From NCBI RefSeq assembly GCF_900111405.1, contig NZ_FOHJ01000002.1, forward strand, positions 375,407 to 439,406: 64,000 nucleotides of DNA, in the 5' to 3' direction. The notes below the pieces were generated by a model. The model saw only the letters and a list, made by a program, of their open reading frames with translations. It was not told the DNA's origin and did no database searches. Source of the DNA: Salinibacillus kushneri. GTDB lineage: Bacteria > Bacillota > Bacilli > Bacillales > Alkalibacillaceae. The first letter of the stretch is position 1. Each line of letters begins with the position of its first letter. Below, one piece after another: positions 36,436-46,182 of the stretch. The position numbers were made by a program, and so were the translations under genes.

Positions 36436-38225
36436 TTAATTGGCCAGTTCTATAAACGCCTCAACATCCTTAATACAAAGCTGAATCCCTTTCTCCCAGA
36501 AGGATTCTTCCGTGATATCCTCACCTAAATGCTTCATCACCAGCTCTTCAACAGGCATAATCGCTGTATCACGCAGCAAAGCCATATATTTTTCCTCGTA
36601 GCTGGCGCCCTCTTCCCGGGCCTTCGCGTAAATACTTAAGGAGAATAGATAGCCAAAGGTGTATGGGAAATTATAAAAAGGTACATCCGTAATATAAAAG
36701 TGAAGCTTGGATGCCCAGAATCTAGGATGTACTTCGTTGATAGCTCCTGCATAAGCTTCCCGTTGAGCTTCCACCATTAACTCATTTAACCGTGAAGCTG
36801 GTACGATCCCTTGTTTTCGTTCTTCATAAAATCTTGATTCAAATAAGAAACGAGCATGAATGTTCATAAACATCGCAACACTTCTTTGAAGCTTGGCTTC
36901 CAGAAGTGATTTTCTCTGTTCAGCTGTCTTTGCTTCATTTACTGACGCATCTGAAACAATGGATTCAGCAAAGGTTGATGCTGTTTCAGCTACATTCATG
37001 GCATAGTTGCGGTTTAATGGATGCATGGACTGTAATGTATAACTATGAAAAGCATGCCCTAATTCATGAGCTAATGTTGCCACATTGGACATCGAGCCAT
37101 TATAAGTCATAAAAATTCGGGACTGTCCACTTAATGGGAAAGAGGTACAGAAACCACCAGGACGTTTGCCTGGGCGATCCTCAGCCTCAATCCAGGCTTC
37201 TTCAAAAGCCTTTTCTGCAAATTGTGCCATTTTCGGGCTAAATGAATGGAAATGTTTTAGGATAAACTGAGCACCTTCTTGAAAAGATAGTGTCTCGTCA
37301 TCATTCGATAGGGGGGCATTCAAATCGTACCAATCCAGTTTATCTTTACCTAATAAATGAGCCTTTTTATTTAAATAATCTACAAATGGCTTTTTATGCT
37401 TGGAAATGGCATTCCACATCGCTTGAAGTGTTGATTTTTGCATACGGTTATATTCCAGTGGTTCTTTAAGAAAGTCATCCCAGCCTCGTTTTTCATATAC
37501 ATGAAGTCGGAACCCGGCCAGATGGTTTAAGGTTTTAGCAAAGAGCTCTTCTTTTTCACTCCAGGCTTCTTCTAATCGATCAAATACTTCTTTTCGGATC
37601 TCAGGATTTCCATGTGTAGAGAGATTGTTGGCCTGCCCAACGGATAATTCCTCTGTCTTACCATCTATTGTAATGGGAATCGTCATGGATCCTACAATGG
37701 TATCATACATCTGTCCCCAGCCATGATATCATCTACAGCCAAAGATTCTATGAGTGCCTCTTCGGTTTCAGAAAGCTTCTCCTTTGCTTTCCTGCGCCAT
37801 TCATTCAAAATAAAGGTTAATTCCTGTAGCTTAGGATGCTGAATGAGGTCGTTCCAAACCGAATCATTTGTTTTCGCCAGTTTTTGCTGCAAGGTATTAA
37901 AAGCTGTTGAAAACTCAGCAATTAAATGCGTCATTCTACTCCTAAGGACGTTGGCTTGTTTGTCGGTCATATCCTGGGCTTCCAGACAGCTTACAAATCC
38001 TCCAGCCTGCGTTACATTCATCTTGATATTTTTTGCCTGGTTTATTAACTCAGCTACCATACCAACATCATCAGCTTTTTTGGGGGTTTGAAAATCCTCT
38101 AGTTTTCTGGAAAAATCAGCTGTCTGGCTTCTTAGTTGATCTAAATGATGTTGAAACTCCGTGGAATGACTTCCACCTGGAAAAATGGATTCCAGGTCCC
38201 AAACTTCTGAATAAGTATGACTCAT
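36436..38225 (-). pseudogene. pepF: Oligoendopeptidase F (M3 family), one-base frameshift
   Basis: Zinc oligopeptidase of the M3B family, split into two frames. The N-terminal piece (37692-38225) starts with MSHTYSEVWDLESIFPGG after GAGGAGGAG and runs to ESLAVDD. The C-terminal piece (36436-37710) begins MYDTIVGSM and holds the zinc motif HELGHAFH with the downstream glutamate. At the join, GTAGAT-GATATCATGG (37721-37736 on the other strand) reads correctly if one G is added: VDGYHGWGQMYDTIVG. A repaired product would be 596 residues, the family length. No other damage is visible, so this is either a recent deletion or a sequencing error. It follows the MOSC gene in one operon. Confidence 0.9.
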
Positions 38226-38248
38226 GTTGCTCCTCCTCGTGACAATAT

Positions 38249-38899
38249 TTAGTTGGCTATACGTTTCTCTAAAGACCTTCGTAATGTTTTAGACAGTCCA
38301 TCTACAGCTAATATCTTTTCAATTTTAGCCGGATTTTTCGGATCAAAAAACTTCACATGATTCACAAAGGATACAGGTACTTCATGGGCATCTGTTTCGA
38401 TTAATTGTAAGGTATCATCTGGATTTACATAGCCTTCTTCTAATACGCGGAGTAAAAATCCTGTATTCCCTTTATCCCTCATTTTTCGTTCCAGGTCCGG
38501 AACATTATAGCGGGTCGCAATTTTATGACAAGGTGTACGTGGTTCAGTAACTTGAATAACCGTCTCTCCAAATTTAAAGATATCTCCAATATGAGTATTG
38601 TCTTCTGTTATCCCAATAGAGCTTAAATTTTCTCCAAAAAGGGAAGTATGTACCTCAATCCCCTGTAAAATGTCGCGCCAGTAAGAATAATGCTCGGATG
38701 GATATAAGCAAAGGGCTTTTTCGGTTCCGCCATGTTTTTTAAACTCCTGCTGATCCGCAACAAATCCCACCTTGTTTATGTAAGCTGGCCCTGTTATAGG
38801 TTGTTTACGCATAGCCGTTTTTAATGTTTTTTCTCCATATTGTAGGGTTTCAACCTTTCCTACATTAATCGATTGAAGCGGAAATATCTTTTGTTTCAA
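38249..38899 (-). CDS. MOSC domain protein, YiiM-like
   Basis: A 216-residue protein with a MOSC beta-barrel, the fold of molybdenum cofactor sulfurase C-termini. It has the family motif HGGTEKALCLYPSEHYSYW near 55-73, and the conserved cysteine is in PRTPCHKIATRY near 125. YiiM-type proteins take part in molybdenum-dependent detoxification of N-hydroxylated compounds, but the exact role in Bacillus is unclear. ATG 38899 is followed by pepF 23 bases after its end, so the two are probably cotranscribed. Confidence 0.85.
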   Translation of the reverse strand: MKQKIFPLQSINVGKVETLQYGEKTLKTAMRKQPITGPAYINKVGFVADQQEFKKHGGTEKALCLYPSEHYSYWRDILQGIEVHTSLFGENLSSIGITEDNTHIGDIFKFGETVIQVTEPRTPCHKIATRYNVPDLERKMRDKGNTGFLLRVLEEGYVNPDDTLQLIETDAHEVPVSFVNHVKFFDPKNPAKIEKILAVDGLSKTLRRSLEKRIAN

Positions 38900-39032
38900 T
38901 TTACGTCCTCCATCCCTATGGAATTATTAATAGTTTAGCATAATTCATAACACAGTCGATTGATATGCCGAAAAATTCTGTTAATCCAGTGTAAAGAGTC
39001 CTCCTTAAATGGATGGGAAGCGGATAAGTGGA

Positions 39033-39731
39033 CTAGCTGGAATAGATCATGTGACCAAACCTCGCATTTAGATGATTCCCTTTTACCAGTTGAAGGTCAC
39101 CATTTTCTAATGGCCATTCAGCAATGGTTTGACCATAATCGTTTTGACTGAATTCAGGTTCTGGAAGCTTATAAATGTTTGTAAATGCCTCCACCTCCTG
39201 ATTTATAGAGGAGACCCCTATTTGGATGGCTGTAAAAGGGACGGAATTAACCATGTCCTGATTCGGGGGGTGATTCCCTTCTTTCTCCCATTCAATTAAA
39301 AAAGGCTTTACGTTTTGACCAGCTTCATATTCAGGAAAAAGCATCCGCCAGCTGAGTGTAGTTCCATCCGGCTTTTTACGACTACCGGGGAAGGGTCCTT
39401 TATAAGAAACTCCATTTTTCTGATAATGGTGAATGAGGTTATCCATTTGCTGGGTACGTAATGCAAACTGAATAGGTCCTTCATGGTTTTGGTCATTGGC
39501 GAAAGCTGCGTGCTGAATAAGTGGATTATCAGACGCCTTTGCTTTGTTACTATCATTGATTCCAAGCCACTCAATATAGCTATTATTACTCATAAAGGCT
39601 ACATGATTATAGGTTCCCCATGGTTCGTGATTTCCACCTTTACTGAAGATTAGGTCATACTGATTGGTAAAATCCTGGACCTCTTTTTCAATCGATTTTG
39701 AGAATACAACGAGGTGATCAAAAGCAAGCAC
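39033..39731 (-). CDS. VOC-superfamily (glyoxalase-like) protein
   Basis: A 232-residue protein of the glyoxalase-like type: an N-terminal DHLVVFSKSIEKEV beta-alpha unit near 4-18, then WGTYNHVAFMSNNSYIEWLGI, and a second half with TAIQIGVSS...FTNIY. It fits the glyoxalase_3-type VOC family, whose substrates are unknown. GTG 39731 is preferred because GGGGGGAG lies six bases upstream. A second GTG at 39737 touches that site. It follows the LLM oxidoreductase by 16 bases and is likely in the same operon. Confidence 0.78.
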   Translation of the reverse strand: MLAFDHLVVFSKSIEKEVQDFTNQYDLIFSKGGNHEPWGTYNHVAFMSNNSYIEWLGINDSNKAKASDNPLIQHAAFANDQNHEGPIQFALRTQQMDNLIHHYQKNGVSYKGPFPGSRKKPDGTTLSWRMLFPEYEAGQNVKPFLIEWEKEGNHPPNQDMVNSVPFTAIQIGVSSINQEVEAFTNIYKLPEPEFSQNDYGQTIAEWPLENGDLQLVKGNHLNARFGHMIYSS

Positions 39732-39747
39732 ATTCACTCCCCCCTTT

Positions 39748-40746
39748 TTATTTCGTTTTAAAAGCATCCATAATGAGTTGATAAGATTCAAAACGCTTTT
39801 CTTTAGAAGTGGCAATCGTATTGACAATCACTTCGTCAACACCATAAGTTTGGGCTAACGTTTCAAGTTGTTCTTTTACTTGCTGTGGATTGCCTACAAT
39901 CATTCGCTGGCGATTTTGACGTACCCTTTCTAATTCAAATGATGTATAAGGATAATCAACAGCTTCTTCTGGGTCTGGATAACCATGACGAAAATCGCCA
40001 TTCTCTATGCGTAACAATTGAAGATCAAGCGTGCTCGCTAAATATTCAGCTTCTTTTTCCGTTTTTGCACAGACTACAAAAATGGCTACATTTCCTTGAG
40101 GTACCTTCTGCTGTTCGGATGGCTTAAAGTGATTATAGTAATCTTTCATGGCATTTATTCCACCCTCACCATTGATAAATTGAGCGAAGGTATAGGAAGT
40201 CCCTAGTTCTGCAGCAAGGGAAGCACTTCTGGTACTGGATCCCAGCATCCAAATAGGGGGTGCTGTTTCACCAAGAGGTGTTGCAGACACCTGATAAGTA
40301 GGATGTTTTTCCCCACGTACATAATTCATTAATTCCATCACTTGTTTAGGATATTCTTGAACATTAGGGTATTTTCCTTTATTTAATGCATAGTTCACAC
40401 CAGGCATTCCACCTGGAGCCCGTCCAACTCCTAAATCTATTCGATTGGGATATAACGATTCTAAAACGCGAAAAACTTCTGCAACCTTATAAGCACTGTA
40501 GTGTGGCAGGAGAACCCCACCTGTTCCGACACGAATATTTTTCGTATTGGCAGCTAAATGAGTGATGAGAATTTCAGGTGCAGAGCCTGCAAGGGTTTTC
40601 GTACTATGATGTTCCGATACCCAAAAACGATGGTAGCCCAGTTTATCTGTCCATTGGGCAAGTTCTGTAGTTTGTATTAGCGCATCACGGGCTGTTGCAC
40701 CAGGAAGTAATGGTGATTGATCTAATACACTTAATTTTATAGACAT
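39748..40746 (-). CDS. LLM-class flavin-dependent oxidoreductase (luciferase-like)
   Basis: Bacterial-luciferase-like monooxygenase of 332 residues. It begins IKLSVLDQSPLLPGATARDAL, has the FMN-binding SEHHSTKTLAGSAPEIL near 50, RVGTGGVLLPHYSAYKVAEVF near 80 and the loop MLGSSTRSASLAAELG near 175. The substrate is unknown; members of this YhbI/YtmO-like group oxidise small organic compounds. ATG 40746 follows AAAGGA by nine bases. The 66 residues before it in the open frame are not protein-like. Upstream it is divergent from the Rossmann-fold gene. Confidence 0.88.
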   Translation of the reverse strand: MSIKLSVLDQSPLLPGATARDALIQTTELAQWTDKLGYHRFWVSEHHSTKTLAGSAPEILITHLAANTKNIRVGTGGVLLPHYSAYKVAEVFRVLESLYPNRIDLGVGRAPGGMPGVNYALNKGKYPNVQEYPKQVMELMNYVRGEKHPTYQVSATPLGETAPPIWMLGSSTRSASLAAELGTSYTFAQFINGEGGINAMKDYYNHFKPSEQQKVPQGNVAIFVVCAKTEKEAEYLASTLDLQLLRIENGDFRHGYPDPEEAVDYPYTSFELERVRQNRQRMIVGNPQQVKEQLETLAQTYGVDEVIVNTIATSKEKRFESYQLIMDAFKTK

Positions 40747-40888
40747 AACAAACATTCCTTTATAAATTGGTTTAAGATTATTTTTCCCCTTCATTAGATA
40801 AAATTCAATCATCCTGCTTAGATCGAAAAGAGGGTTTTGGCGATAAATGGCTAATATAGGAATAATAGGATGAATGGGAGGGACTATA

Positions 40889-41443
40889 ATGGAATCCGGA
40901 CATGCACTGGTTATTGGTGGAACTGGTATGCTCTCAGACGTCACGATATGGTTGAATAAAAAAGGTTATTTTGTTTCGGTAATAGGGCGAAGAAAAGAAA
41001 GATATCATCAATTAATGGAACAAATCGAACATTCCCATAATATTTCCGCCCTATTAGTCGATTACCATCAAACAAAGGAATTAAAACAGGCATTAAAGGA
41101 AGCTGTGGAAACGCACGGTCCATATAATTTGGTAGTGGCATGGGTTCATTCTTCCGCACCAGAGGTCATTCCAGCCATATTAGAATTACAAAATCAGTAT
41201 CAAAACGAGCCGTTTGAATTCTTCCATGTAAAATCGCATACCCGTTATTATGAGAATGAAACTCTTATACGACCTAGTAATTGTGTCTATCATGAAATTT
41301 ATCTAGGCTTTAAAGCTTATAAAGGTCATTCCCGCTGGCTTACTCACCAGGAAATCTCAGAGGGAGTGAAGGATTCTATACATCATCGCCGTCTTCAAAC
41401 CGTTGTAGGTCAAATAGAACCCTGGGATGAGCGGCCACACTAG
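40889..41443 (+). CDS. Short-chain dehydrogenase-like protein, truncated Rossmann type
   Basis: A 184-residue protein with an N-terminal nucleotide-binding motif (ALVIGGTGMLSDVTIWLNKKG) and a conserved arginine pair after beta-2 (VIGRRKER) that suggests NADPH. It lacks the Tyr-x-x-x-Lys pair of classical short-chain dehydrogenases, so enzyme activity is uncertain. ATG 40889 is used because GGGAGGG precedes it; the ATG at 40874 touches that site. It lies divergent to the LLM gene. The specific role is not recognisable. Confidence 0.75.
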   Translation: MESGHALVIGGTGMLSDVTIWLNKKGYFVSVIGRRKERYHQLMEQIEHSHNISALLVDYHQTKELKQALKEAVETHGPYNLVVAWVHSSAPEVIPAILELQNQYQNEPFEFFHVKSHTRYYENETLIRPSNCVYHEIYLGFKAYKGHSRWLTHQEISEGVKDSIHHRRLQTVVGQIEPWDERPH

Positions 41444-41458
41444 GTAAGTAGTCTATTT

Positions 41459-41474
41459 AATCAAACGTTTGATT
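41459..41474. promoter_or_regulatory. Perfect 16-base palindrome before the cysteine hydrolase gene
   Basis: AATCAAACGTTTGATT is its own reverse complement and lies 60 bases upstream of ATG 41534. The size and symmetry fit a TetR- or MarR-type operator. No regulator gene is adjacent. Confidence 0.45.
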
Positions 41475-41533
41475 GATTTGCTTTAGTGGAGGAGAAGACG
41501 TTTCAAAAAATTAATAAAATAGGAGGAATGGTT

Positions 41534-42433
41534 ATGAAACTTCGGGAATTTGAACATATCGTTGATGTAGATAAAATAGGAGAACCTATTAATCAACCAC
41601 TAGGAGATTTTTTAGCACAGCCAAATCAATCGATACAAAAATCCGGGGCAGATAAAGAAAAATCACTCTTATTAGCCATTGATGTTCAAAATGATTTTAT
41701 GGATTCAGGAGCATTAGGAGTTCCAGGTGCAAAACAGGATATGGAACGATTACTTCATTTTATGTATAACCACTTTGAAGACATTACTCATGTGATGGCT
41801 TCGATTGATACCCATAAGCCCCAGCAAATTTTTCATCCGTGCTGGTGGGAGGATGCGGAAGGAAATGAACCAGAGCCATTAACGATTATAGAGTGGGCAG
41901 ATATCAAAGCTAGTAAATGGAAACCGCGCTTTTTTGAACAGGAAAGTAAAACCTATGTTCAAAAGCTTGAGGAAAGAAGTAAAAAACAGTTATGCATTTG
42001 GCCATACCATTGTATACAAGGCTCCTACGGCATTTCATTAGAAGGACAGTTTACAAGAATGGCTTATCTCCATTCTTTATTGCGAGATTACGAGCTGAAG
42101 ACGGTTGTAAAGGGAGAGGATCCGCTCAGTGAAATGTATGGAATCATTCAACCTGAATATAGTGAAAGGGATTTAGTAAGAAGAGACGTTATTGAACAGA
42201 TAAAAGGCTATGACAACGTAATTATTGCTGGACAAGCAAAATCCCATTGTGTCATTGAATCTGTTAAACAAATCGTCGACCATTTAAAAGAAGGCACAAA
42301 TCAGCTTAATCATATTCATATTTTGACAGATTGTATGAGTTCGATTCCAGGATTTGAAGAGGAGACAGAAGAGGAATTTGCCCAATTGGAGAAAGATTAT
42401 GGAATACAGCTTCTTACCTCAAATCAGTGGTGA
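41534..42433 (+). CDS. Isochorismatase-like cysteine hydrolase
   Basis: A 299-residue member of the cysteine hydrolase family that includes nicotinamidases and isochorismatases. The catalytic aspartate is in LLLAIDVQNDFM near 52, and the cysteine nucleophile in IIAGQAKSHCVIESVKQI near 240. ASIDTHKPQQIFHPCWW near 95 resembles the metal-binding D-x-H of nicotinamidases. It is longer than PncA, so the substrate may differ from nicotinamide. ATG 41534 follows AGGAGG. The frame extends upstream to 41486 without a ribosome site. Confidence 0.85.
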   Translation: MKLREFEHIVDVDKIGEPINQPLGDFLAQPNQSIQKSGADKEKSLLLAIDVQNDFMDSGALGVPGAKQDMERLLHFMYNHFEDITHVMASIDTHKPQQIFHPCWWEDAEGNEPEPLTIIEWADIKASKWKPRFFEQESKTYVQKLEERSKKQLCIWPYHCIQGSYGISLEGQFTRMAYLHSLLRDYELKTVVKGEDPLSEMYGIIQPEYSERDLVRRDVIEQIKGYDNVIIAGQAKSHCVIESVKQIVDHLKEGTNQLNHIHILTDCMSSIPGFEEETEEEFAQLEKDYGIQLLTSNQW

Positions 42434-42511
42434 TGACTTACTTTTCAATGCATACGAAACCATTAGCCATATAAATACGTAATCATATAAAAAATAAAAG
42501 GGTGTAAATAA

Positions 42512-43210
42512 ATGGGGAATGCGTTAGAAGTAAAAAGCTTACAGTTATCCATTCAAAATGAGACGATTATTAAAGATATCAGTTTCCACGTTCCGAATAA
42601 CAAAATTCTTGCGCTAATAGGACACAATGGGGCAGGGAAATCAACAACTATGAAGGCCATCATGGGCTGGTATAAGAAACTTCAAGGGGAGATTTATATT
42701 CAAGGAGTGTCTCAGGATGATAATTTTCTCTACTTCAAAACGCTCTTTTCTTACATACCTGAAGAACCATTGTTAATGACAGAGCTAACGGTCTATCAGC
42801 ATTTTCAATTATATGGAGCTAGCTATCAAATGGATAATGATATACTGGAAAACCGTATTAAATACTATACGAGTGAATTTGAAATCCAGGATAAACTGAG
42901 TGAGTTCCCTGAGGCACTTTCGAAGGGAATGCGTCAAAAGGTTCAAACGATTTGTGCGCTGCTTCCTGATGTTCCTTTACTTTTGATTGATGAGCCTTTT
43001 ATGGGATTAGATATTTATGCCACACAGTTCTTATTGGACGAACTAAAAAGAAGAAATAAAGAGGGAATGTCGATTTTACTAACCTCCCACCAGATGGAGA
43101 AAGTTACAGATCTTTGTGATAAATATGTATTGCTAGCCGATGGAATGATAGCTGAGTCTGGGGATATACAGGAATTTAGTGGATTAACAAGGAGGGAAGT
43201 AGATGAGTAA
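42512..43210 (+). CDS. ABC exporter ATP-binding protein, EcsA/YthP-like
   Basis: ABC ATPase of 232 residues: Walker A GHNGAGKST near 38, signature as LSKGMRQKV near 137 (the common LSGGQ is replaced by LSKGM, as in EcsA-type exporters), Walker B LLLIDEPFMGLD near 158 and the switch histidine in LLTSHQMEKV. It overlaps the permease gene by eight bases, so the two subunits are coupled. Its substrate is unknown. Confidence 0.88.
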   Translation: MGNALEVKSLQLSIQNETIIKDISFHVPNNKILALIGHNGAGKSTTMKAIMGWYKKLQGEIYIQGVSQDDNFLYFKTLFSYIPEEPLLMTELTVYQHFQLYGASYQMDNDILENRIKYYTSEFEIQDKLSEFPEALSKGMRQKVQTICALLPDVPLLLIDEPFMGLDIYATQFLLDELKRRNKEGMSILLTSHQMEKVTDLCDKYVLLADGMIAESGDIQEFSGLTRREVDE

Positions 43211-44633
43211 TGTTCCTTCCTTATACCCCACGTTGAAATGGCTGAAAAGAAATCGCTTTAAAAAAAAGCTGGCTTTATATAAGCAGGTTATCAATATGTT
43301 TATGGATCTTACGTTAGCGATATACTTATCTGTGTTTGGTCTCATTAGCTTAATTGCCATCAGGGATTGGTTCCATAGCTTTGAATTTTTTACAATCTTT
43401 GAACAGTTATCTTATGAATGGGTCTTTACATTTTTTATTGCTATAATTATTCGTTCCTTGATTATATCCTTCCGTAATCCTGGCTTCTATGTAACAACGA
43501 CTGAATTTCAATTAAGCCTGCTTCCTTATTCACGAGAAAAGATCTGGCTTTATAACGTTATCGAAACAATGATAAAAACGGTTGTTCAGCTTTTTCTAAT
43601 CCATTTGATTTTGTATATTTTCACGCCCGTAACTTTTGCAACAACTGGCTTACTATTTATAGCCCTTTTGTGTGGTCAATTACTAGGACGGGTTATACAA
43701 TGGAGGCTTTTTCAGATAAACGGGATCAATAAGATATGGATTCCTCTTTTCTCTATAGTGTTATTAATAGGACTACGGACAATGGTGCTGTTTACTTCTA
43801 TTCCTGTTATCCCGGTAATGTGGGTGGGTTTTATCCTGGGGTTTTTATTAACAATCTTTTTATCTATGAACCATCCCTTAAAGAATGTAGATTGGCCTAA
43901 GGTGATAAGCTTCAGTGATGTCGTGATATGGAATATGATGGTTGTACAACAAATGACAAAAACATCTATCAAACCTTCGAGAAAGTATCAATTCTTAACG
44001 AAGGTTTTGCAAGGGGAAAAAGCAAGTAGGCCGTTTGAATATCAGATTTCAAAAATAACGGTCCGCCTGTGGCGCTCTTTATTTAAAGATCAACTAGAAG
44101 TAGTCATAAGAACAATAGGAGTAATACTTTTACTGGTAGTTGTATTTGGGTTTCAAGGGGAATGGCAGCTTGGTATAGCTATAGCGCTTGGAATCTTTGT
44201 CCTCAATCAAATCTCAGGCAGTATGTTTATGTATCAATTTCAACAGCCCATAACCCGTTTCATTCCCTGGCGAGTAACAGAATGGTTCAAATCTTATTAC
44301 AAGTGGTTTGTGTTTGTGTTGATTTTCTTTATCATTATTTTTAGTGGCATGCATTTTCTGAAAGGGTTAAGCTTACTGGCCATTTTGGGTAATGTAGTGC
44401 TTTACTTTCTATGGGTCTCCTTCGACTTAGAGATGTGCGTTGCTCCAAAAGTAAGGCGGTTAATGGGAATTTGGAATGGAAACGAATGGTTTTTTGCTGG
44501 AAGAATGATGGGTATGGTTATCATTTTCTTTAGTATTCAAAATCCATGGATAAGTGTTGTTTTCGCTGTCCTCATTCTCTACACACGATTTAGCAGGATG
44601 ACGATTATCCCGGATGAAATAACGTTAAAATGA
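43203..44633 (+). CDS. ABC exporter permease, EcsB/YthQ-like
   Basis: Integral membrane protein of 476 residues with about nine hydrophobic segments (for example ILLVVVFGFQ, FVLIFFIIIFSGMHFL). The pattern of an N-terminal KRNRFKKKLALYKQ stretch and paired helices fits the EcsB family. AAGGAGG lies six bases before ATG 43203, within the end of the ATPase gene. It probably forms one exporter with the preceding subunit. EcsAB affects protease and competence functions in B. subtilis, but a YthPQ-like paralogue is equally likely here. Confidence 0.83.
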   Translation: MSNVPSLYPTLKWLKRNRFKKKLALYKQVINMFMDLTLAIYLSVFGLISLIAIRDWFHSFEFFTIFEQLSYEWVFTFFIAIIIRSLIISFRNPGFYVTTTEFQLSLLPYSREKIWLYNVIETMIKTVVQLFLIHLILYIFTPVTFATTGLLFIALLCGQLLGRVIQWRLFQINGINKIWIPLFSIVLLIGLRTMVLFTSIPVIPVMWVGFILGFLLTIFLSMNHPLKNVDWPKVISFSDVVIWNMMVVQQMTKTSIKPSRKYQFLTKVLQGEKASRPFEYQISKITVRLWRSLFKDQLEVVIRTIGVILLLVVVFGFQGEWQLGIAIALGIFVLNQISGSMFMYQFQQPITRFIPWRVTEWFKSYYKWFVFVLIFFIIIFSGMHFLKGLSLLAILGNVVLYFLWVSFDLEMCVAPKVRRLMGIWNGNEWFFAGRMMGMVIIFFSIQNPWISVVFAVLILYTRFSRMTIIPDEITLK

Positions 44634-44648
44634 AAGGAAGAATGGAGC

Positions 44649-45035
44649 GTGTCTAATTATTTAAATCAATCTGTTCATGCTGTGTTTGTACATGTAAGAG
44701 ACTTAAAAAGGTCTGCCTCATGGTATAGTAAGCTGCTTAATTTACCCTATTATGCGGAAAATGTGCAGTCACCTGTATACAATATGCCTTTAAAGGAAGG
44801 GGTATATATGACATTAGATGACCATACTTTCGATCCAGCATTTGAATTTAGCCCCTCTCAGCACCCTGCTTTCAACTTTTTTTCAAGTCATCTGTATGCT
44901 ACCTACAAATGGGTAAAGCAGGAGGGGATTCAAATAGTACGTGAAGTGGAGGCACATGGTAACTTTGGATGGTTTTACATTAGCGATCCTGATGAGAATG
45001 TCATTATGATTTGTGGTGACATCGTTAAGAAATAG
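44649..45035 (+). CDS. VOC-family (glyoxalase/bleomycin-resistance fold) protein
   Basis: A 128-residue single-domain VOC protein: VHAVFVHVRDLKRSASWYSKLL near 9, the aromatic-rich middle part and the C-terminal WFYISDPDENVIMICG with the conserved metal-ligand glutamate. The substrate is unknown. GTG 44649 follows AAAGGAAGAATGGAGC, a loose site, and TTG or ATG alternatives are not clearly better. It lies 15 bases after the permease gene and may share its transcript. The convergent methyltransferase gene ends only four bases later. Confidence 0.8.
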   Translation: MSNYLNQSVHAVFVHVRDLKRSASWYSKLLNLPYYAENVQSPVYNMPLKEGVYMTLDDHTFDPAFEFSPSQHPAFNFFSSHLYATYKWVKQEGIQIVREVEAHGNFGWFYISDPDENVIMICGDIVKK

Positions 45036-45039
45036 CTAT

Positions 45040-45657
45040 TCACTTCTTAGATACAGCAATACCAAGCGGATAGTAAACCCCCTCTTTAGGTGGGTGGGGT
45101 TCAATTAATACACCGTTTTGATAGAAAAAAGATACCTCTTGATAGGAAGTAAATAAGTCACGAAATTCGCCTGGGGTTAATTGGTGGACATGGAAAGGCG
45201 AACCACATTTTTTGCCTCTTCCTTTACCAAAAGGAGTCGAGACGATTAATGTCCCACCAGGCTTTAACAACTGATAATAATTTTGAAGAAGTTTTTCCTC
45301 CTTAGCAATATGTTCTAAGGTTTCAAAGCTAATAATGCTGTCAAATTGCCCCAATTGTTGTGGGAGCGAAGGGTCAGTGGCATCTTTGACATAATAACTG
45401 GCTTTGGGATGATGGTATCTCCCTTTTGCATAATGAATAACATCCTTATCAATATCTATACCAATGACTTCATGGATCTCATTTTTTAACCGTTTTGCAA
45501 TGAACTGAGTTCCATATCCTGCACCGCATGAAAGATCTAATACTCTTCCATGAACATGTGGTAATGAAAATTGGTAACGGGCTAAATGCTCAAGTAATAG
45601 CATATTCATTGAATCCATATTATCAGGTATGACGCGCTCACCGGTATCTTGTAGCAT
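45040..45657 (-). CDS. Class I SAM-dependent methyltransferase
   Basis: A 205-residue methyltransferase of the UbiE/Methyltransf_11 kind. Motif I is VLDLSCGAGYGTQFIA near 40, the acidic end of beta-2 in VIGIDIDKDV near 65, motif II FDSIISFETLEHI near 107 and motif III LLKPGGTLIVSTPFG near 132. The substrate is not recognisable. ATG 45657 follows AAAAAGGAGATG. Single gene. Confidence 0.88.
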   Translation of the reverse strand: MLQDTGERVIPDNMDSMNMLLLEHLARYQFSLPHVHGRVLDLSCGAGYGTQFIAKRLKNEIHEVIGIDIDKDVIHYAKGRYHHPKASYYVKDATDPSLPQQLGQFDSIISFETLEHIAKEEKLLQNYYQLLKPGGTLIVSTPFGKGRGKKCGSPFHVHQLTPGEFRDLFTSYQEVSFFYQNGVLIEPHPPKEGVYYPLGIAVSKK

Positions 45658-45862
45658 ATTTTACATCTCCTTTTTATGCTCGTCCAGACTATATAAAGGC
45701 ATAATATCATATTTATCAGATGGGCTTAAATCATTTTAAGACACTGGATAGAATCAGTGCCTTTTTACAGCTGGTCTTAAGGACGAAGTTTAAGATAATT
45801 TATTGAAGGGTAACAATAATGACAGGACAGCATTGACACCATGTTAATTGAGGTGATCGCTG

Positions 45863-46102
45863 GTGAGGCAAAATGAGGTTTTGGTATATACAAGTGATAA
45901 CTGTGAGCAAAGCCAGAATGTGATGCAACTATTAAATCAATGGGATGTACCTTTTCAAGAAAAAAATATTTCAAAACATCCCCCATACTTAAAAGAGCTT
46001 CAGGCCGATAAAGTCTATGCTACGCCAGTAACCTATGTTCGAGATGAGCGAATTTTAGGTTATCAAAAAGGAAAGCTAGAACGTCTTATCGGTCGGAGTT
46101 AA
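45863..46102 (+). CDS. Glutaredoxin-like thioredoxin-fold protein
   Basis: A 79-residue thioredoxin-fold protein. The active-site region VYTSDNCEQSQNVMQLL has a C-x-x-S pair at about residues 14-17, the monothiol version of the usual C-x-x-C. The cis-proline loop is ATPVTYVRDERILGY near 53. GTG 45863 follows GAGGTG by several bases. It may reduce protein or bacillithiol mixed disulfides, but that is only family-based. A single gene. Confidence 0.8.
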   Translation: MRQNEVLVYTSDNCEQSQNVMQLLNQWDVPFQEKNISKHPPYLKELQADKVYATPVTYVRDERILGYQKGKLERLIGRS

Positions 46103-46182
46103 AGCCTTCATATGGAAATCATCACACACCCCGTTTACCTTTTTCATAAATTATAATGAGGTACCACAAGGGGGTGTTTTGT

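Noticed and set aside
42890..42930. LSKGM in place of LSGGQ in the Ecs-like ATPase as a loss of function
   Set aside because: This variant signature is usual in EcsA-type exporters and the Walker motifs are intact.
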